A stretch of 64,000 bases of DNA, from contig NZ_WIXI01000038.1 in the NCBI RefSeq assembly GCF_009617585.1, positions 1-64,000 of the forward strand, read 5' to 3'. Position numbers and translations under genes: made by a program. Positions within the stretch are counted from its first letter, which is position 1; each line of letters begins with the position of its first letter. Below are positions 34,904-44,015 of this stretch, one piece after another. This stretch comes from Endobacterium cereale. GTDB taxonomy: Bacteria > Pseudomonadota > Alphaproteobacteria > Rhizobiales > Rhizobiaceae. Below the pieces are notes generated by a model. The model was not told the DNA's origin and searched no databases. It was given only the letters and a program-made list of their open reading frames with translations.

Positions 34904-36073
34904 TCACTTGTAGGGATCGGCTGCGTCGCGCAAGCCGTCTCCCAGAAAGTTGAATGCCAGGATCACTACGATGACCGGGATAACCGGGAAGAGGAGCCAT
35001 GGGTAGAGGGCAATCACGTTAACCGTCCGCGCTTCCGTGAGCAAGACACCCCAGCTTGTGATCGGTGCACGCAGACCAAGTCCAAGGAAGCTTAGCGTGG
35101 TTTCTCCGAGGATCATGCCGGGGATGGCGAGCGTGGCGCTGGCGATCAGATGTGACATGAAGCCGGGCACGAGATGGCGACCGATGATGCGCGTCTTGCT
35201 CGCCCCCATCAGCTGCGCGGCAAGGACATAGTCCTCCTCGCGCAGGGAAAAAAGCTTTGAGCGAACCGCTCTCGCCAAGCCCGTCCAATCCAACAGGCCG
35301 AGGATGAACGTGATGCCGAGATAGATCAGGAGCGGGCTCCAGGTGAGCGGCATGATGGCGGCAAGCGCCAGCCATAATGGGATGCTGGGGATGGACTGCA
35401 AGACCTCGATGATGCGCTGGACGATGAGATCGAACACGCCGCCGCGATAACCGGCAAGGCCACCGATCACAATACCGAGAATGAAGCTGGTGGTGATGCC
35501 GAGCAGACCGATCGTGAGGGAGATGCGCGCGCCATAAAGAATGCGTGAGAGCACATCGCGACCGAGGCGATCGGTGCCGAGCAGGAAGAAATCGCCACCT
35601 TCTGCCGGGCAGACGAGGTGACGGTCGGCGCCGAACAGGCCCCAGAAATGGTAGTCATCTCCCTTGCAGAAGAAACGCAGCGGCTGGACGATGTTGGTGT
35701 CGCTATAAACACGCTTCAGCGTCGTCATATCGAGCTGCATATGCTGCTTGTAAACGAAAGGACCGACGAAATCGCCTTCATGAAAGAGATGCACCGATTG
35801 CGGCGGCGAATAGATGCTGTCGATATTGCGGGTATGCAGGTTATAGGGCGCCAGAAACTCGACGATGATGATCGACAGATAGGCGAAAGCCAACAGAATG
35901 CCGGAGATCAGAGCCAGCCGGTGACGCTTGAACCGCCACCACATAAGGCGCAGCTGCGAGGCCTCCGTATAGGCGCTGGAGCTGGCTGCCGCTTCGGTTG
36001 CGTAAGGATCGAACGGCGCCGTCGAGACGTAATGGTCGAGCGGCTGGCCGCTTTGCGGGAGCATAGGCTTCAC
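34904..36073 (-). CDS. ABC transporter permease, oligopeptide/microcin C type (YejE-like)
   Basis: 389-aa inner-membrane permease of the DppC/YejE type. A soluble N-terminal stretch leads into a first helix (LALISGILLAFAYLSIIIVEF), a long periplasmic insert (about 100-170), then the core with LLGTDRLGRDVLSRILYGARISLTIGL and the EAA-loop equivalent (GASKTRIIGRHLVPGF). The extended insert with FLFG-DRH and CPAEGG is typical of YejE. Its ATG overlaps the stop of the YejB-like gene (ATGA). With the neighbouring permease, ATPase and binding protein it makes a complete importer for peptides or related amide-linked solutes. Ligand unknown. Confidence 0.9.
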   Translation of the reverse strand: MKPMLPQSGQPLDHYVSTAPFDPYATEAAASSSAYTEASQLRLMWWRFKRHRLALISGILLAFAYLSIIIVEFLAPYNLHTRNIDSIYSPPQSVHLFHEGDFVGPFVYKQHMQLDMTTLKRVYSDTNIVQPLRFFCKGDDYHFWGLFGADRHLVCPAEGGDFFLLGTDRLGRDVLSRILYGARISLTIGLLGITTSFILGIVIGGLAGYRGGVFDLIVQRIIEVLQSIPSIPLWLALAAIMPLTWSPLLIYLGITFILGLLDWTGLARAVRSKLFSLREEDYVLAAQLMGASKTRIIGRHLVPGFMSHLIASATLAIPGMILGETTLSFLGLGLRAPITSWGVLLTEARTVNVIALYPWLLFPVIPVIVVILAFNFLGDGLRDAADPYK

Positions 36074-37068
36074 TTGGTGGCCCCTCCCTTGAGACGGATG
36101 CGCGGATCAAACAGTGCCAGTGCGATATCCGAAACCAGCACGCCGATAACCGTCAGGAAGGCCAAAAACATCAGGAAGGAACCAGCGAGATACATGTCCT
36201 GGCTCTGCAGGGCCTTGATCAGCATCGGGCCGGTGGTTTCCAGCGAAAGAACGACGGCGGTGATTTCCGCGCCTGAGATGATCGATGGCAGGATGGAGCC
36301 GATATCCGAGATGAAGAAGTTGAGCGACATGCGCAGCGGATATTTGACCAGCACCTTCATCGGATGCAGGCCTTTTGCTCGCGCCGTCATGACATATTGC
36401 TTCTGCAACTCGTCGAGCAGGTTGGCGCGCAGACGGCGTACCATCGAGGCCGTTCCGGCCGTACCGATGATGATGACCGGGATCCAGAGATGCTCCAGGA
36501 TCGACCAAAACTTGTCCCAGCTCATCGGCTGGTTGAGATATTTCTGATCCATCAGATGGCCGATCGTGGTGCCGAACCACATATTGGCGAAATACATCAG
36601 GATCAGCGCAAAGATGAAGTTCGGCACGGCGATGCCGATAAGGCCGAACAGCGTCAGCCCATAGTCACCCCAGCTATACTGGCGGGTGGCCGAATAGACG
36701 CCGATCGGGAAGGCGATGATCCATGTGAGCGCGATGGTGACGAAAGACACCAGAACCGTCAGCCACAACCGATCGCCTACAACTTCGCTGACCGGCAGGC
36801 GGTATTCGAAGGAATACCCGAAATCACCGACGAGCATGCCACCGACCCAGTTGAGGTAACGGATCGGAATCGGCTTGTCGTAACCGTAACGCGCCCGCAG
36901 CTCCTCGATCTCCTGCAGATCGGCCTTTTCGCCGATGGCCCGCAGTTCCTCGATATAGCTTTCGAAATAATCGCCTGGCGGCAATTCGATAATGGTGAAG
37001 ACCAGCATCGAAATCAGAAGCAGGGTCGGGATCATCACCAGGATGCGCCAGAGAATGTAACGCAGCAT
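36070..37068 (-). CDS. ABC transporter permease, oligopeptide/microcin C type (YejB-like)
   Basis: 332-aa DppB/YejB-like permease. The N-terminal helix begins at ATG 37068 (MLRYILWRILVMIPTLLLISMLVFTIIELPPGDYFESY); the open frame runs further upstream but that would cover the binding-protein gene. The core has six predicted helices, PFAYSF-like DFGYSFEYRLPVSEVVGDRLWLT and the EAA-loop region YVMTARAKGLHPMKVLVKYPLRMSL. Start and stop overlap both neighbours by four bases (ATGA), giving tight stoichiometric coupling. It pairs with the YejE-like permease to form the channel of the importer. Confidence 0.92.
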   Translation of the reverse strand: MLRYILWRILVMIPTLLLISMLVFTIIELPPGDYFESYIEELRAIGEKADLQEIEELRARYGYDKPIPIRYLNWVGGMLVGDFGYSFEYRLPVSEVVGDRLWLTVLVSFVTIALTWIIAFPIGVYSATRQYSWGDYGLTLFGLIGIAVPNFIFALILMYFANMWFGTTIGHLMDQKYLNQPMSWDKFWSILEHLWIPVIIIGTAGTASMVRRLRANLLDELQKQYVMTARAKGLHPMKVLVKYPLRMSLNFFISDIGSILPSIISGAEITAVVLSLETTGPMLIKALQSQDMYLAGSFLMFLAFLTVIGVLVSDIALALFDPRIRLKGGATK

Positions 37069-38945
37069 CAGGCACTCTCCCCGAACCAGAACGTATCCGG
37101 CATATAGACACCGAGATAGGAATAGGGATCGAAACAGAACAGCCCACGCGAAGGCATGTTGCGTAACCTCGACGAACTGACCACCGGCTGCAACGCCGCA
37201 TTGACGATGCCAATGGTGAAAACCTGCTGCGTAAAGATCGATAGCATCTTGTGCCAGATCTCCTCGCGCTCGCTGGTCTCGCCACTGCGGCGCCATTCCT
37301 TCAGGAGGTCGAGCAACTGTTTCGCTTCCGGCATGTCGGGCGGATTGCCATCTCCGCCGCCGGAAAGATAATTCAGACCCCAGTTCGGCCAAAACACCTG
37401 ATCGTCCGAGGTCGGCGCCAGTTCCTGCGGTGACATATCGGCGGTGGGCACGCCGTTATCCAGCCCCTGCCAGACGGACATGATCGTGTCGCCGCCACGA
37501 ATGCGGCGTCTGAACAATTCCCTTTGCGTGGCTCTCGTATGGATCGCGATGCCAATCTTGAAGAGATGATCGGCGACCAGTTCCAACACATCGCTTTCGA
37601 AGGAATCTTCACCGGCGGATTCGATGGTGATGTGGGCAACGCGACCATCAGATAGAAGCCGCAGGCCTTTTTCGTTGCGCCGATCGAGCCCCAATTCATC
37701 GAGCAGACGGTTTGCGGTTTCCGGATCGTAGGCAGCATAGGCCTGCGCATATTCAGGACGATAAAGCCGGCTCTCCGGCAAAACCGCATTGGCGCTTTCC
37801 TTGGCGATGCCGTAAAATACCGCTTTGTTGATTTCGCTGCGATCGATCGCCAACGACAATGCACGCCGGAACCGAACATCCCAGAACAGCTTGCGCCAGA
37901 CCTCGTCCTTGCAGTTGAGATTGGGCATCAGCGCGATGCGCGAGCCCTGCGTTCGTTTCCACAGATTGACGTGAACCGGAAAGCGCTTTTCCGAGCTTTT
38001 CAGGAATGTGTAATCGGCAAAATCGATATTAGCTATCTGCAGCTCGCTTTCGCCTGAACCGGCCTTGGCGGCGATCAGACCCGGCGAACTGACATTGAGC
38101 ACGAATTTTTCAATGTACGGCAATTGCACGCCGTTTTCATCGACCCGATGGAAATGCGGATTGCGCTCGAAGATGAATTGCTGCGCCGGCGGCTTGGTGC
38201 GCGGGCACCAAGGCTCCAGCGTCGGCAGGTCGGGATTTTCCGGCCGCACGGTACGCCCCATGAACTGGTGCAGGGACGACCAGTCATCGACACGGTTCTT
38301 CTTGATCAGTTTTGCCAGCATGTCCGCATCCTGATATTTCGGATGGAACTGCTTCATGTAGGCTGACGGCATCATCAGCCTTGTGGGCGAAGGGGCAGCC
38401 TGTTGCGCCAGGAAATCCGGATTGGGCTTATCCCAGGAATAGCGCACTGTGCGTTCATCGAGGATTTCGAAACGCGGTTCCGCGCCATCGACCTTCAATT
38501 CGGCTGGCACACCGCCACGATGCAGTTCCTTGTTCTGGAACATGTCCTCCCAGACATAGCGGAAATCCTCCGCCGTGAACGGGCTGCCATCCGACCAACG
38601 ATGTCCTTCTCGCAGATGGAAGGTGAAAACCTGCGAATGCTCGACCTCGTATTTCTCCAACAGGTCCGGCAGGGGATTGAGGTGTTCGTCGTAGCCGATC
38701 AGCCGCGCATAACCGTTAATGGGCATCAGGCGAATATCGCGCTGGCCGCCGATCAGCATGCGTGCCGTGCCGCCCTGTTTTCCGGGTTCGCGGCCGAGTG
38801 CTGCCAGATTGATGACGCGTGCTGCTTTGGGTGGGCCGGGCGGGACGGAGGATGCCGCAATATTGGCCTCTGTCTCCGCGGCCCGCGCGAAGGGCACGGC
38901 AGCGGAAGACGCAAGAAGTGACAACAGGGTACGGCGGGTGATCAT
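37068..38945 (-). CDS. ABC transporter solute-binding protein (extracellular family 5), Tat-exported
   Basis: 625-aa periplasmic binding protein of the DppA/OppA/YejA family. The N-terminus MITRRTLLSLLASSAAVPFARA has a twin-arginine signal, so export of a folded protein by Tat is likely. The family 5 hallmarks are FTFHLREGHRWSDGSPFTAEDFRYVWEDM and the later DVRFRRALSLAIDRSEINKAVFYGIAKES. It is longer than DppA, as in YejA-type proteins. Its gene lies between the ATPase and permease genes with ATGA overlaps. The ligand may be a peptide, peptide-nucleotide or glycan-linked peptide; the family alone does not decide this. Confidence 0.92.
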   Translation of the reverse strand: MITRRTLLSLLASSAAVPFARAAETEANIAASSVPPGPPKAARVINLAALGREPGKQGGTARMLIGGQRDIRLMPINGYARLIGYDEHLNPLPDLLEKYEVEHSQVFTFHLREGHRWSDGSPFTAEDFRYVWEDMFQNKELHRGGVPAELKVDGAEPRFEILDERTVRYSWDKPNPDFLAQQAAPSPTRLMMPSAYMKQFHPKYQDADMLAKLIKKNRVDDWSSLHQFMGRTVRPENPDLPTLEPWCPRTKPPAQQFIFERNPHFHRVDENGVQLPYIEKFVLNVSSPGLIAAKAGSGESELQIANIDFADYTFLKSSEKRFPVHVNLWKRTQGSRIALMPNLNCKDEVWRKLFWDVRFRRALSLAIDRSEINKAVFYGIAKESANAVLPESRLYRPEYAQAYAAYDPETANRLLDELGLDRRNEKGLRLLSDGRVAHITIESAGEDSFESDVLELVADHLFKIGIAIHTRATQRELFRRRIRGGDTIMSVWQGLDNGVPTADMSPQELAPTSDDQVFWPNWGLNYLSGGGDGNPPDMPEAKQLLDLLKEWRRSGETSEREEIWHKMLSIFTQQVFTIGIVNAALQPVVSSSRLRNMPSRGLFCFDPYSYLGVYMPDTFWFGESA

Positions 38946-40873
38946 TGCCGCAACTCCCTTGCCGACAACTCCTGGGCCCTCAAATCCCTGGCATCGACAC
39001 TGCGCTGTGCAAGCACAAAATGCCCCTCGCCGAGATCGGCATGGGCAAGACTTTCCGGTCGATCTTCATCATCGAACGGCGCATCCCATTTCGGGCGCCT
39101 CAAGGCGCTGCCCACTGTCGCGTAATCGAGCGGGCGATCAAGATCCGGATAAGGGACGGCGGCCAGCAGTTTTTTAGTATAGGGATGAACCGGGCAGCGC
39201 ATGATCGTTTCGACCGGGCCGATCTCAACGATGCGGCCAGCATACATGACGGCGACCCGATCGGCCATGTAGTTCACCACCGCGAGATTGTGCGAGATGA
39301 ACAGGTAAGTGAGGCCGAGTTCCTTCTTGAGGTCCTTCAGGAGATTGAGGATCTGCGCCTGGATCGACACATCGAGTGCCGAGACCGGCTCGTCGCAGAT
39401 CAGCAACTCAGGGCCAAGAGCCAAGGCACGCGCAATGCCGATACGCTGGCGCTGGCCACCGGAAAAACTGTGCGGGTAGCGGCTGAGTGCACTGCGCTCC
39501 AGCCCGATGGCGCTGGTGAGTGCCTCAACGATGCGGGTGCGTTTTTCGGCGTCACCCTTTTCGTGGATCTGCAAGGGCTCGCCAATGATGTTGCGCACCG
39601 TCATGCGCGGCGAAAGCGATGAAACGGGATCCTGAAACACCATCTGCACCTTTCGGCGCAGAATTTTGAGATCGTCTTTTTCGGCGTGCAGAACATCGAC
39701 GGGACCTTCGGCACCATTGAAGATCACGGAACCCGTATCCGCACTCAGCCCGCGCATCAAAATCTTGCTGAGCGTGGTCTTGCCGCAGCCGCTTTCACCG
39801 ACAAGGCCGAGGCTTTCGCCACGCATGATATCGAAGCTGACATCGTTGACCGCCAAGGTTTTTTCCGGCGTACCGAGGCCGAAGAAACCAGAACGGCGAG
39901 CGGTGAACGACTTGCTGACATTGCGCACCGACAAGAGAATATCGGAACGGGGGCGCATCGGATCGGGCTCGGCTGCTGCCTTTTTCTTGGCCAGCATGCG
40001 ACTACCATCGACGCCGATGTCGCGCAGCGGCTTGAGGCGCTCGCTTGGCTGCATGTCGAAATGCGGAACGGCGGCCATCAGGCCCTTGAGATAGGGATGT
40101 TGCGGATTGCGGAAAATCTCGTCGACCGGACCGGCCTCCATGACCTCGCCGCGATAAACCACCACGACCTCGTCGGCGAGATTGGCGACCACACCGAGAT
40201 CATGGGTGATCAGCAGCATGGCCATGTCGAAACGCGACTGCAGATCCTTCAGAAGCTTGATGATCTGTGCCTGAATGGTGACATCGAGTGCTGTCGTCGG
40301 CTCGTCCGCGATCAGCAACGCCGGCCGGCAAATCAGCGCCATGGCGATCATCGCGCGCTGACGCATGCCACCGGAAAGCTCGAACGGATACATGCCAAAC
40401 ACCTTGTTCGGCTTGGCAAAGCCGACAAGGCCGAGCATTTCGATGATGCGTTCATGCCGTTCTGCCGGAGACAGGATCGTATGGGTCTTCAGCGCTTCCT
40501 CGATCTGGTTGCCGATCGTATGCAGCGGCGAAAAGGACACCATCGGCTCCTGAAAGATCATGCCGATGCGATTGCCACGGATCGACCGGATCTTTCGACC
40601 GTCATGCGGCAAAGCAAGGAGATCGATCGGCCCCTCCGTGCCGGCCGGATCGTTGAACAGCACATTGCCGCCGATCTGTGCCGAAGCGGATTCGATATCC
40701 ATGATCGTACGGCCGAAAACGGATTTTCCGGAACCGGATTCGCCGACAAGCGCGGTAACCTTGCCGGGCGAAATGCGCAGGCTGAAATTGCGGATCGCCT
40801 CGATACGTCCGCCGTAGAACGGGAACGACACGCTCAGATTTTCGGCACGCAGCAAATCGTGGCGTTCGGTCAC
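38942..40873 (-). CDS. ABC transporter fused double ATPase, oligopeptide/microcin C type (YejF-like)
   Basis: 643-aa protein with two complete ABC ATPase domains. Domain 1: Walker A GESGSGKS, signature ELSGGMRQR, Walker B LLIADEPTTALD. Domain 2: Walker A GESGCGKT, signature SFSGGQRQR, Walker B LLICDEPVSALD. The extended helical part after each Walker B (YLKGLMAAVPHF, YTKKLLAAVPYP) marks the oligopeptide-type C-terminal domain that may bind an Fe-S cluster or regulate. GTG 40873 is preferred because CAGGAT lies upstream. ATG 40903 would add 10 residues but lacks a ribosome-binding site. It is first in the minus-strand operon that ends in the glycosyltransferase at 31247. Confidence 0.93.
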   Translation of the reverse strand: MTERHDLLRAENLSVSFPFYGGRIEAIRNFSLRISPGKVTALVGESGSGKSVFGRTIMDIESASAQIGGNVLFNDPAGTEGPIDLLALPHDGRKIRSIRGNRIGMIFQEPMVSFSPLHTIGNQIEEALKTHTILSPAERHERIIEMLGLVGFAKPNKVFGMYPFELSGGMRQRAMIAMALICRPALLIADEPTTALDVTIQAQIIKLLKDLQSRFDMAMLLITHDLGVVANLADEVVVVYRGEVMEAGPVDEIFRNPQHPYLKGLMAAVPHFDMQPSERLKPLRDIGVDGSRMLAKKKAAAEPDPMRPRSDILLSVRNVSKSFTARRSGFFGLGTPEKTLAVNDVSFDIMRGESLGLVGESGCGKTTLSKILMRGLSADTGSVIFNGAEGPVDVLHAEKDDLKILRRKVQMVFQDPVSSLSPRMTVRNIIGEPLQIHEKGDAEKRTRIVEALTSAIGLERSALSRYPHSFSGGQRQRIGIARALALGPELLICDEPVSALDVSIQAQILNLLKDLKKELGLTYLFISHNLAVVNYMADRVAVMYAGRIVEIGPVETIMRCPVHPYTKKLLAAVPYPDLDRPLDYATVGSALRRPKWDAPFDDEDRPESLAHADLGEGHFVLAQRSVDARDLRAQELSARELRQ

Positions 40874-41082
40874 TGTTTTATCCTGATACCCCGTAGGATT
40901 CATGGGGATGATGACTGGTGTAGTATGCGCTTCAGGCAGCCTATAGCACGCAGGCTTACTCTGTCCATGTAACAGAAATCGCAAAACAACAGTTGGTTCC
41001 CGGCGATTGAAAGCGTTTGACCGTCGGGCAGCAAACATCGTAGCCGCAATAGCATGAAACGCGGCAACTGGAGCGTGATGAC
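40874..41082. promoter_or_regulatory. Divergent promoter region, ABC importer operon / DXD glycosyltransferase
   Basis: This 209-bp gap separates the two divergent glycan-locus operons. It is AT-richer than its flanks and should contain both promoters, but no palindrome or clear -35/-10 pair was evident. Confidence 0.35.
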
Positions 41083-42054
41083 GTGAGTATCGGCCAGGAT
41101 GAAAAGGCGGCATTGCAGATTGCAAGATCGCTGATCGCGGAAAAGCGTTTCGCCGAGGCGCGGGATGCACTCGAAGAGATGCGGTCAGCTCTGACGCCGC
41201 AATCGGTGACGACACTTGGGCCGCTGACGCAGCTGGGCATGCCACGCAAACTGCATTCTGCCTTTTTGAAGCTAGCCAAGGCAGAAGGAGACGCGGTCGC
41301 TCGTATCGGTCTGCAATATCATCTCGTGCCGGAAGCAGAGCGGATGACACGGCATTTCCGCATCGACGAGGCTGCACGGCGAAACATGGCGGCCATGAAC
41401 GGCAGGCCCGTGCCTCGAACCATTCACCAGATCTGGATCGGCTTGATGCCGGTTCCGGTGGCGACAGTGGCATGGCAAAAGCACGCTGAAGCGACCGGTT
41501 ATGGGTACAGGCTGTGGCGCGAGGACGATATCCGCGCCATCGGCGTCTACGACAATGCGGTGTTCCGCGCCTTTCTCGATGACGGTGATTTTCCCGGCGC
41601 CGTCGATGTGGCGCGCTACCTGATCCTCGCCCGGGAGGGTGGCATCTATCTCGACTGCGACTGGTACCCGGCGCGCATGGATATCGGTTTCGATGCCTTT
41701 CTGCCGCTGGTTGGCCTCTCGGCGCTTGCCGAGCAGACGCCACGTAGTTTGGGCAGCGACAGCCTGCTTCTGACAAACTCCTTCATCGCCGCGCCGCCAA
41801 AACATCCACTCTTCGATATTCTCGTTGATGCGTTACCGGGGGTGATGGCCGAACTGCCGGGCGCACCCGCCTGGTGGGCCACTGGACCGGTGATATTTAC
41901 GCTTCTGGCGCGGCTATGCGCAGTGACCGTGCCGGATAGCGGCTTCGTGGCCGCCAACCTGCAGCAACAGGCGCCGATGGCGGACGTTCTGGATGCGGTC
42001 AAAAAGGCCGAAGGTGGTGCCTCAAGCTTCTTGATCGGCTGGAAAAGCTGGTGA
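41083..42054 (+). CDS. GT32-like DXD glycosyltransferase
   Basis: 323-aa putative sugar transferase. The catalytic-metal segment DVARYLILAREGGIYLDCDWYP carries the DXD motif and is typical of the mannosyltransferase/OCH1-like GT32 group, preceded by the substrate-binding segment IPRTIHQIWIG. A helical N-terminal region (about 1-100) has no obvious homologue. The start is GTG at 41083 with TGGAG upstream. The 3' end overlaps the convergent deacetylase gene by 33 bp. It belongs to the glycan locus, but its donor is unknown. Confidence 0.85.
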   Translation: MSIGQDEKAALQIARSLIAEKRFAEARDALEEMRSALTPQSVTTLGPLTQLGMPRKLHSAFLKLAKAEGDAVARIGLQYHLVPEAERMTRHFRIDEAARRNMAAMNGRPVPRTIHQIWIGLMPVPVATVAWQKHAEATGYGYRLWREDDIRAIGVYDNAVFRAFLDDGDFPGAVDVARYLILAREGGIYLDCDWYPARMDIGFDAFLPLVGLSALAEQTPRSLGSDSLLLTNSFIAAPPKHPLFDILVDALPGVMAELPGAPAWWATGPVIFTLLARLCAVTVPDSGFVAANLQQQAPMADVLDAVKKAEGGASSFLIGWKSW

Positions 42055-42771
42055 AGCCAGAATGTCCGCGGCGGACCGCCAGCGGCAACCCGAATGACTG
42101 GCCGTCAGGCCAAAAAGGCGATCGAGGAAATCGGCAACCACATCGTCATGCACGAGATGATGGGTGAGCATGCCGATCGCCCCACCCGGTCGGCAAAGCG
42201 CCGCCGTTTCGGCAAACAGCAGATCGGGATCGCGACCGCCCCGGGTTCCGTGCCAGTCGATGACATCGACATGGGTGTTGAGCATCGGCACTGCGGCGGG
42301 TTTTTCCGGCCCGAAGGTGGAGAGCGAGTTGAAACCAAGCCCCGGCAACCGTTCGATCACGGCCGGATCAATACGGTTCCACGGCGGCACCAGCATGGGA
42401 AACAGCCGTTTTTCGTGAAGACGGGTGAGTTTTTCCAGTCCTTCTCGAAGCTGTCCCTCGATCACCTCGATCGGCCGATCGAGCCCCAGTTCACGCTTCT
42501 TCTCAGCCGCTGGCGCATGATTTTCATGCGACCAGCCATGTACCGTGACCAGCACATCCGGCTCGCTTTCCAGACGTTTTGCCAGTGCCTCGCCGGTATG
42601 GGCGGGAATGACGGCAAGCGTTACCGGCATTTTTTGGCGCGCGGCAGCCCCGAGAAAAGCATCCAGCGCTTCCGTCGGCTCGATACAATCATCATCTCGC
42701 AGCCACAGATCGACATATTCGCCGTTTGAAGCGAGCCTATCCAGCGTTTCGATCAACAGTCGTTCGGTCAT
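42022..42771 (-). CDS. Polysaccharide deacetylase-like protein (NodB homology)
   Basis: 249-aa protein with a NodB-type fold: WLRDDDCIEP stands for the metal-binding Asp pair and VHGWSHENHA for the His-rich motif, but both sit in a non-canonical context. LVPPWNRI replaces the usual RPPYG. ATG 42771 overlaps the stop of the GT4 gene by four bases (ATGA), so deacetylase and glycosyltransferase are coupled. No signal peptide is seen, so it may act on a cytoplasmic lipid- or nucleotide-linked sugar. N-deacetylation of a hexosamine is inferred. Its last 33 bases overlap the convergent GT32-like gene. Confidence 0.82.
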   Translation of the reverse strand: MTERLLIETLDRLASNGEYVDLWLRDDDCIEPTEALDAFLGAAARQKMPVTLAVIPAHTGEALAKRLESEPDVLVTVHGWSHENHAPAAEKKRELGLDRPIEVIEGQLREGLEKLTRLHEKRLFPMLVPPWNRIDPAVIERLPGLGFNSLSTFGPEKPAAVPMLNTHVDVIDWHGTRGGRDPDLLFAETAALCRPGGAIGMLTHHLVHDDVVADFLDRLFGLTASHSGCRWRSAADILASPAFPADQEA

Positions 42772-43856
42772 CGCAAACATTCCAGATGGGTTTTCAGTAT
42801 GGTTTCAAGGCGACGGGCGGCACCATCCAGCGAGCGTTCGGTGAGGACAAAATCTCTGGCCGCGCCTGCCATGGCGGTTCGCGTGCCGTCATTCACCAGC
42901 AACTGACGGATGGCTGCTGAATAAGCCACGACGTCGCCCGGGACGGTCAAAATTCCGGTACGGCCATGTTCAACGACTTCCGGCACGCCGGCGATGCTTT
43001 CAGCCACGACGGGCAAGCCGGCAGCCTGCGCTTCTAGATAGGCCAGCCCGTAGGCTTCGCCATGGCCGGGCCAGAGATAGACCGCGCCCGAGGCCAGCAC
43101 GCCGCCAACATCATCCGCCGACAACTGGCCGTGCCAGGTGATACGATCGGTTCCGAATCCGGCAAACAATGTTTTCACTTCGTCGCGGGCTGGCCCATCA
43201 CCGATGATCAAAAGTCTCCAGGGCAGGTCGTCCAGCGGCTCAAGTGCGGCAGCAAGGGCGGTATAACTGCTGAGCTTGTCACCCGGACGCATCATCGCCA
43301 CCGTCACGAGATGGAATGGTTCTGGTTTTGGAGCCTGCGCGGAAAATGCCGCGGTATCTATGAACGGTGGGAGATGTTCCAGTCTCGCACTGGTTACCGA
43401 TTGTCGAATGCCATCGAGATCACGCCGGGTGAAGCCGATGTTCACGGATGCGAACTGCAACGCATCAGCCAAAAGATCCTGATGCGCCTGCCAGCCCTGC
43501 CCATTACGACGCTGCGAATAAGAGGCTTCTGCCGTGACATAAACCACGCCATGCGCCTTGCAGAGCGTCGGGCCGAGGAGGTCCGGCGACTTGTAGTAAG
43601 GGTGATAACAGAACCACAGATCCGGTGCGCCGTCCCGGCGCCAGTCCGCATCGATTCGTTCGATTTCACCTGCAGCTTCCTTCTGCAACTGCGGAAGATT
43701 GTCCGGCTGTGCGGAAAAGGAGCGAAATTCAGACGCGATCTCGACTTCGTGACCGCTGCGGCGCAAGGCCTCGATCAGCAGCCGCGCCATCAGGCGGTCG
43801 CCGGATGGAACCGGGTGGTTGGGCGACTTCAGCGGCGCATGGAAGGCTATTTTCAT
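42768..43856 (-). CDS. Glycosyltransferase family 4
   Basis: 362-aa GT-B enzyme. N-terminus KIAFHAPLKSPNHPVPSGDRLMARLLIEALRRSGHEVEIASEF and the C-terminal GHGEAYGLAYLEAQAAGLPVVAESIAGVPEVVEHGRTGILTVPGD (EX7E motif) define GT4. ATG 43856 is preferred; GTG/ATG further upstream adds only four residues. The stop overlaps the deacetylase start. The region upstream, toward the divergent UDP-sugar dehydrogenase gene, holds overlapping inverted repeats. Part of the glycan locus; substrate unknown. Confidence 0.9.
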   Translation of the reverse strand: MKIAFHAPLKSPNHPVPSGDRLMARLLIEALRRSGHEVEIASEFRSFSAQPDNLPQLQKEAAGEIERIDADWRRDGAPDLWFCYHPYYKSPDLLGPTLCKAHGVVYVTAEASYSQRRNGQGWQAHQDLLADALQFASVNIGFTRRDLDGIRQSVTSARLEHLPPFIDTAAFSAQAPKPEPFHLVTVAMMRPGDKLSSYTALAAALEPLDDLPWRLLIIGDGPARDEVKTLFAGFGTDRITWHGQLSADDVGGVLASGAVYLWPGHGEAYGLAYLEAQAAGLPVVAESIAGVPEVVEHGRTGILTVPGDVVAYSAAIRQLLVNDGTRTAMAGAARDFVLTERSLDGAARRLETILKTHLECLR

Positions 43857-43886
43857 GGAAAAAGGCATAGCCGCCGAGCCGAGCCG

Positions 43887-43953
43887 GATGCAAGCCTCAT
43901 TGCCCTGAACGAGTGTGAGGCAGAGGCCAACGACCGGCTTGCGTCACACTCGT
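43887..43953. promoter_or_regulatory. Overlapping inverted repeats in a divergent promoter
   Basis: ACGAGTGTGA (43909-43918) and TCACACTCGT (43944-43953) are perfect inverted copies, 25 bases apart. GATGCAAGCC (43887-43896) and GGCTTGCGTC (43936-43945) form a second pair with one mismatch and overlap the first. They lie between the divergent GT4 and UDP-sugar dehydrogenase genes, so a shared operator is possible. Confidence 0.5.
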
Positions 43954-44015
43954 CCCTTGACAGTTCGGCCCGACACACTCAACTGAAGGACATCGAAATT
44001 CAGGTTCCTTTCCCC

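Noticed and set aside
43062..44015. N-terminal extension of the UDP-sugar dehydrogenase
   Set aside because: The stretch is antisense to the GT4 gene and its promoter region; the Rossmann fold begins just after GTG 44016.
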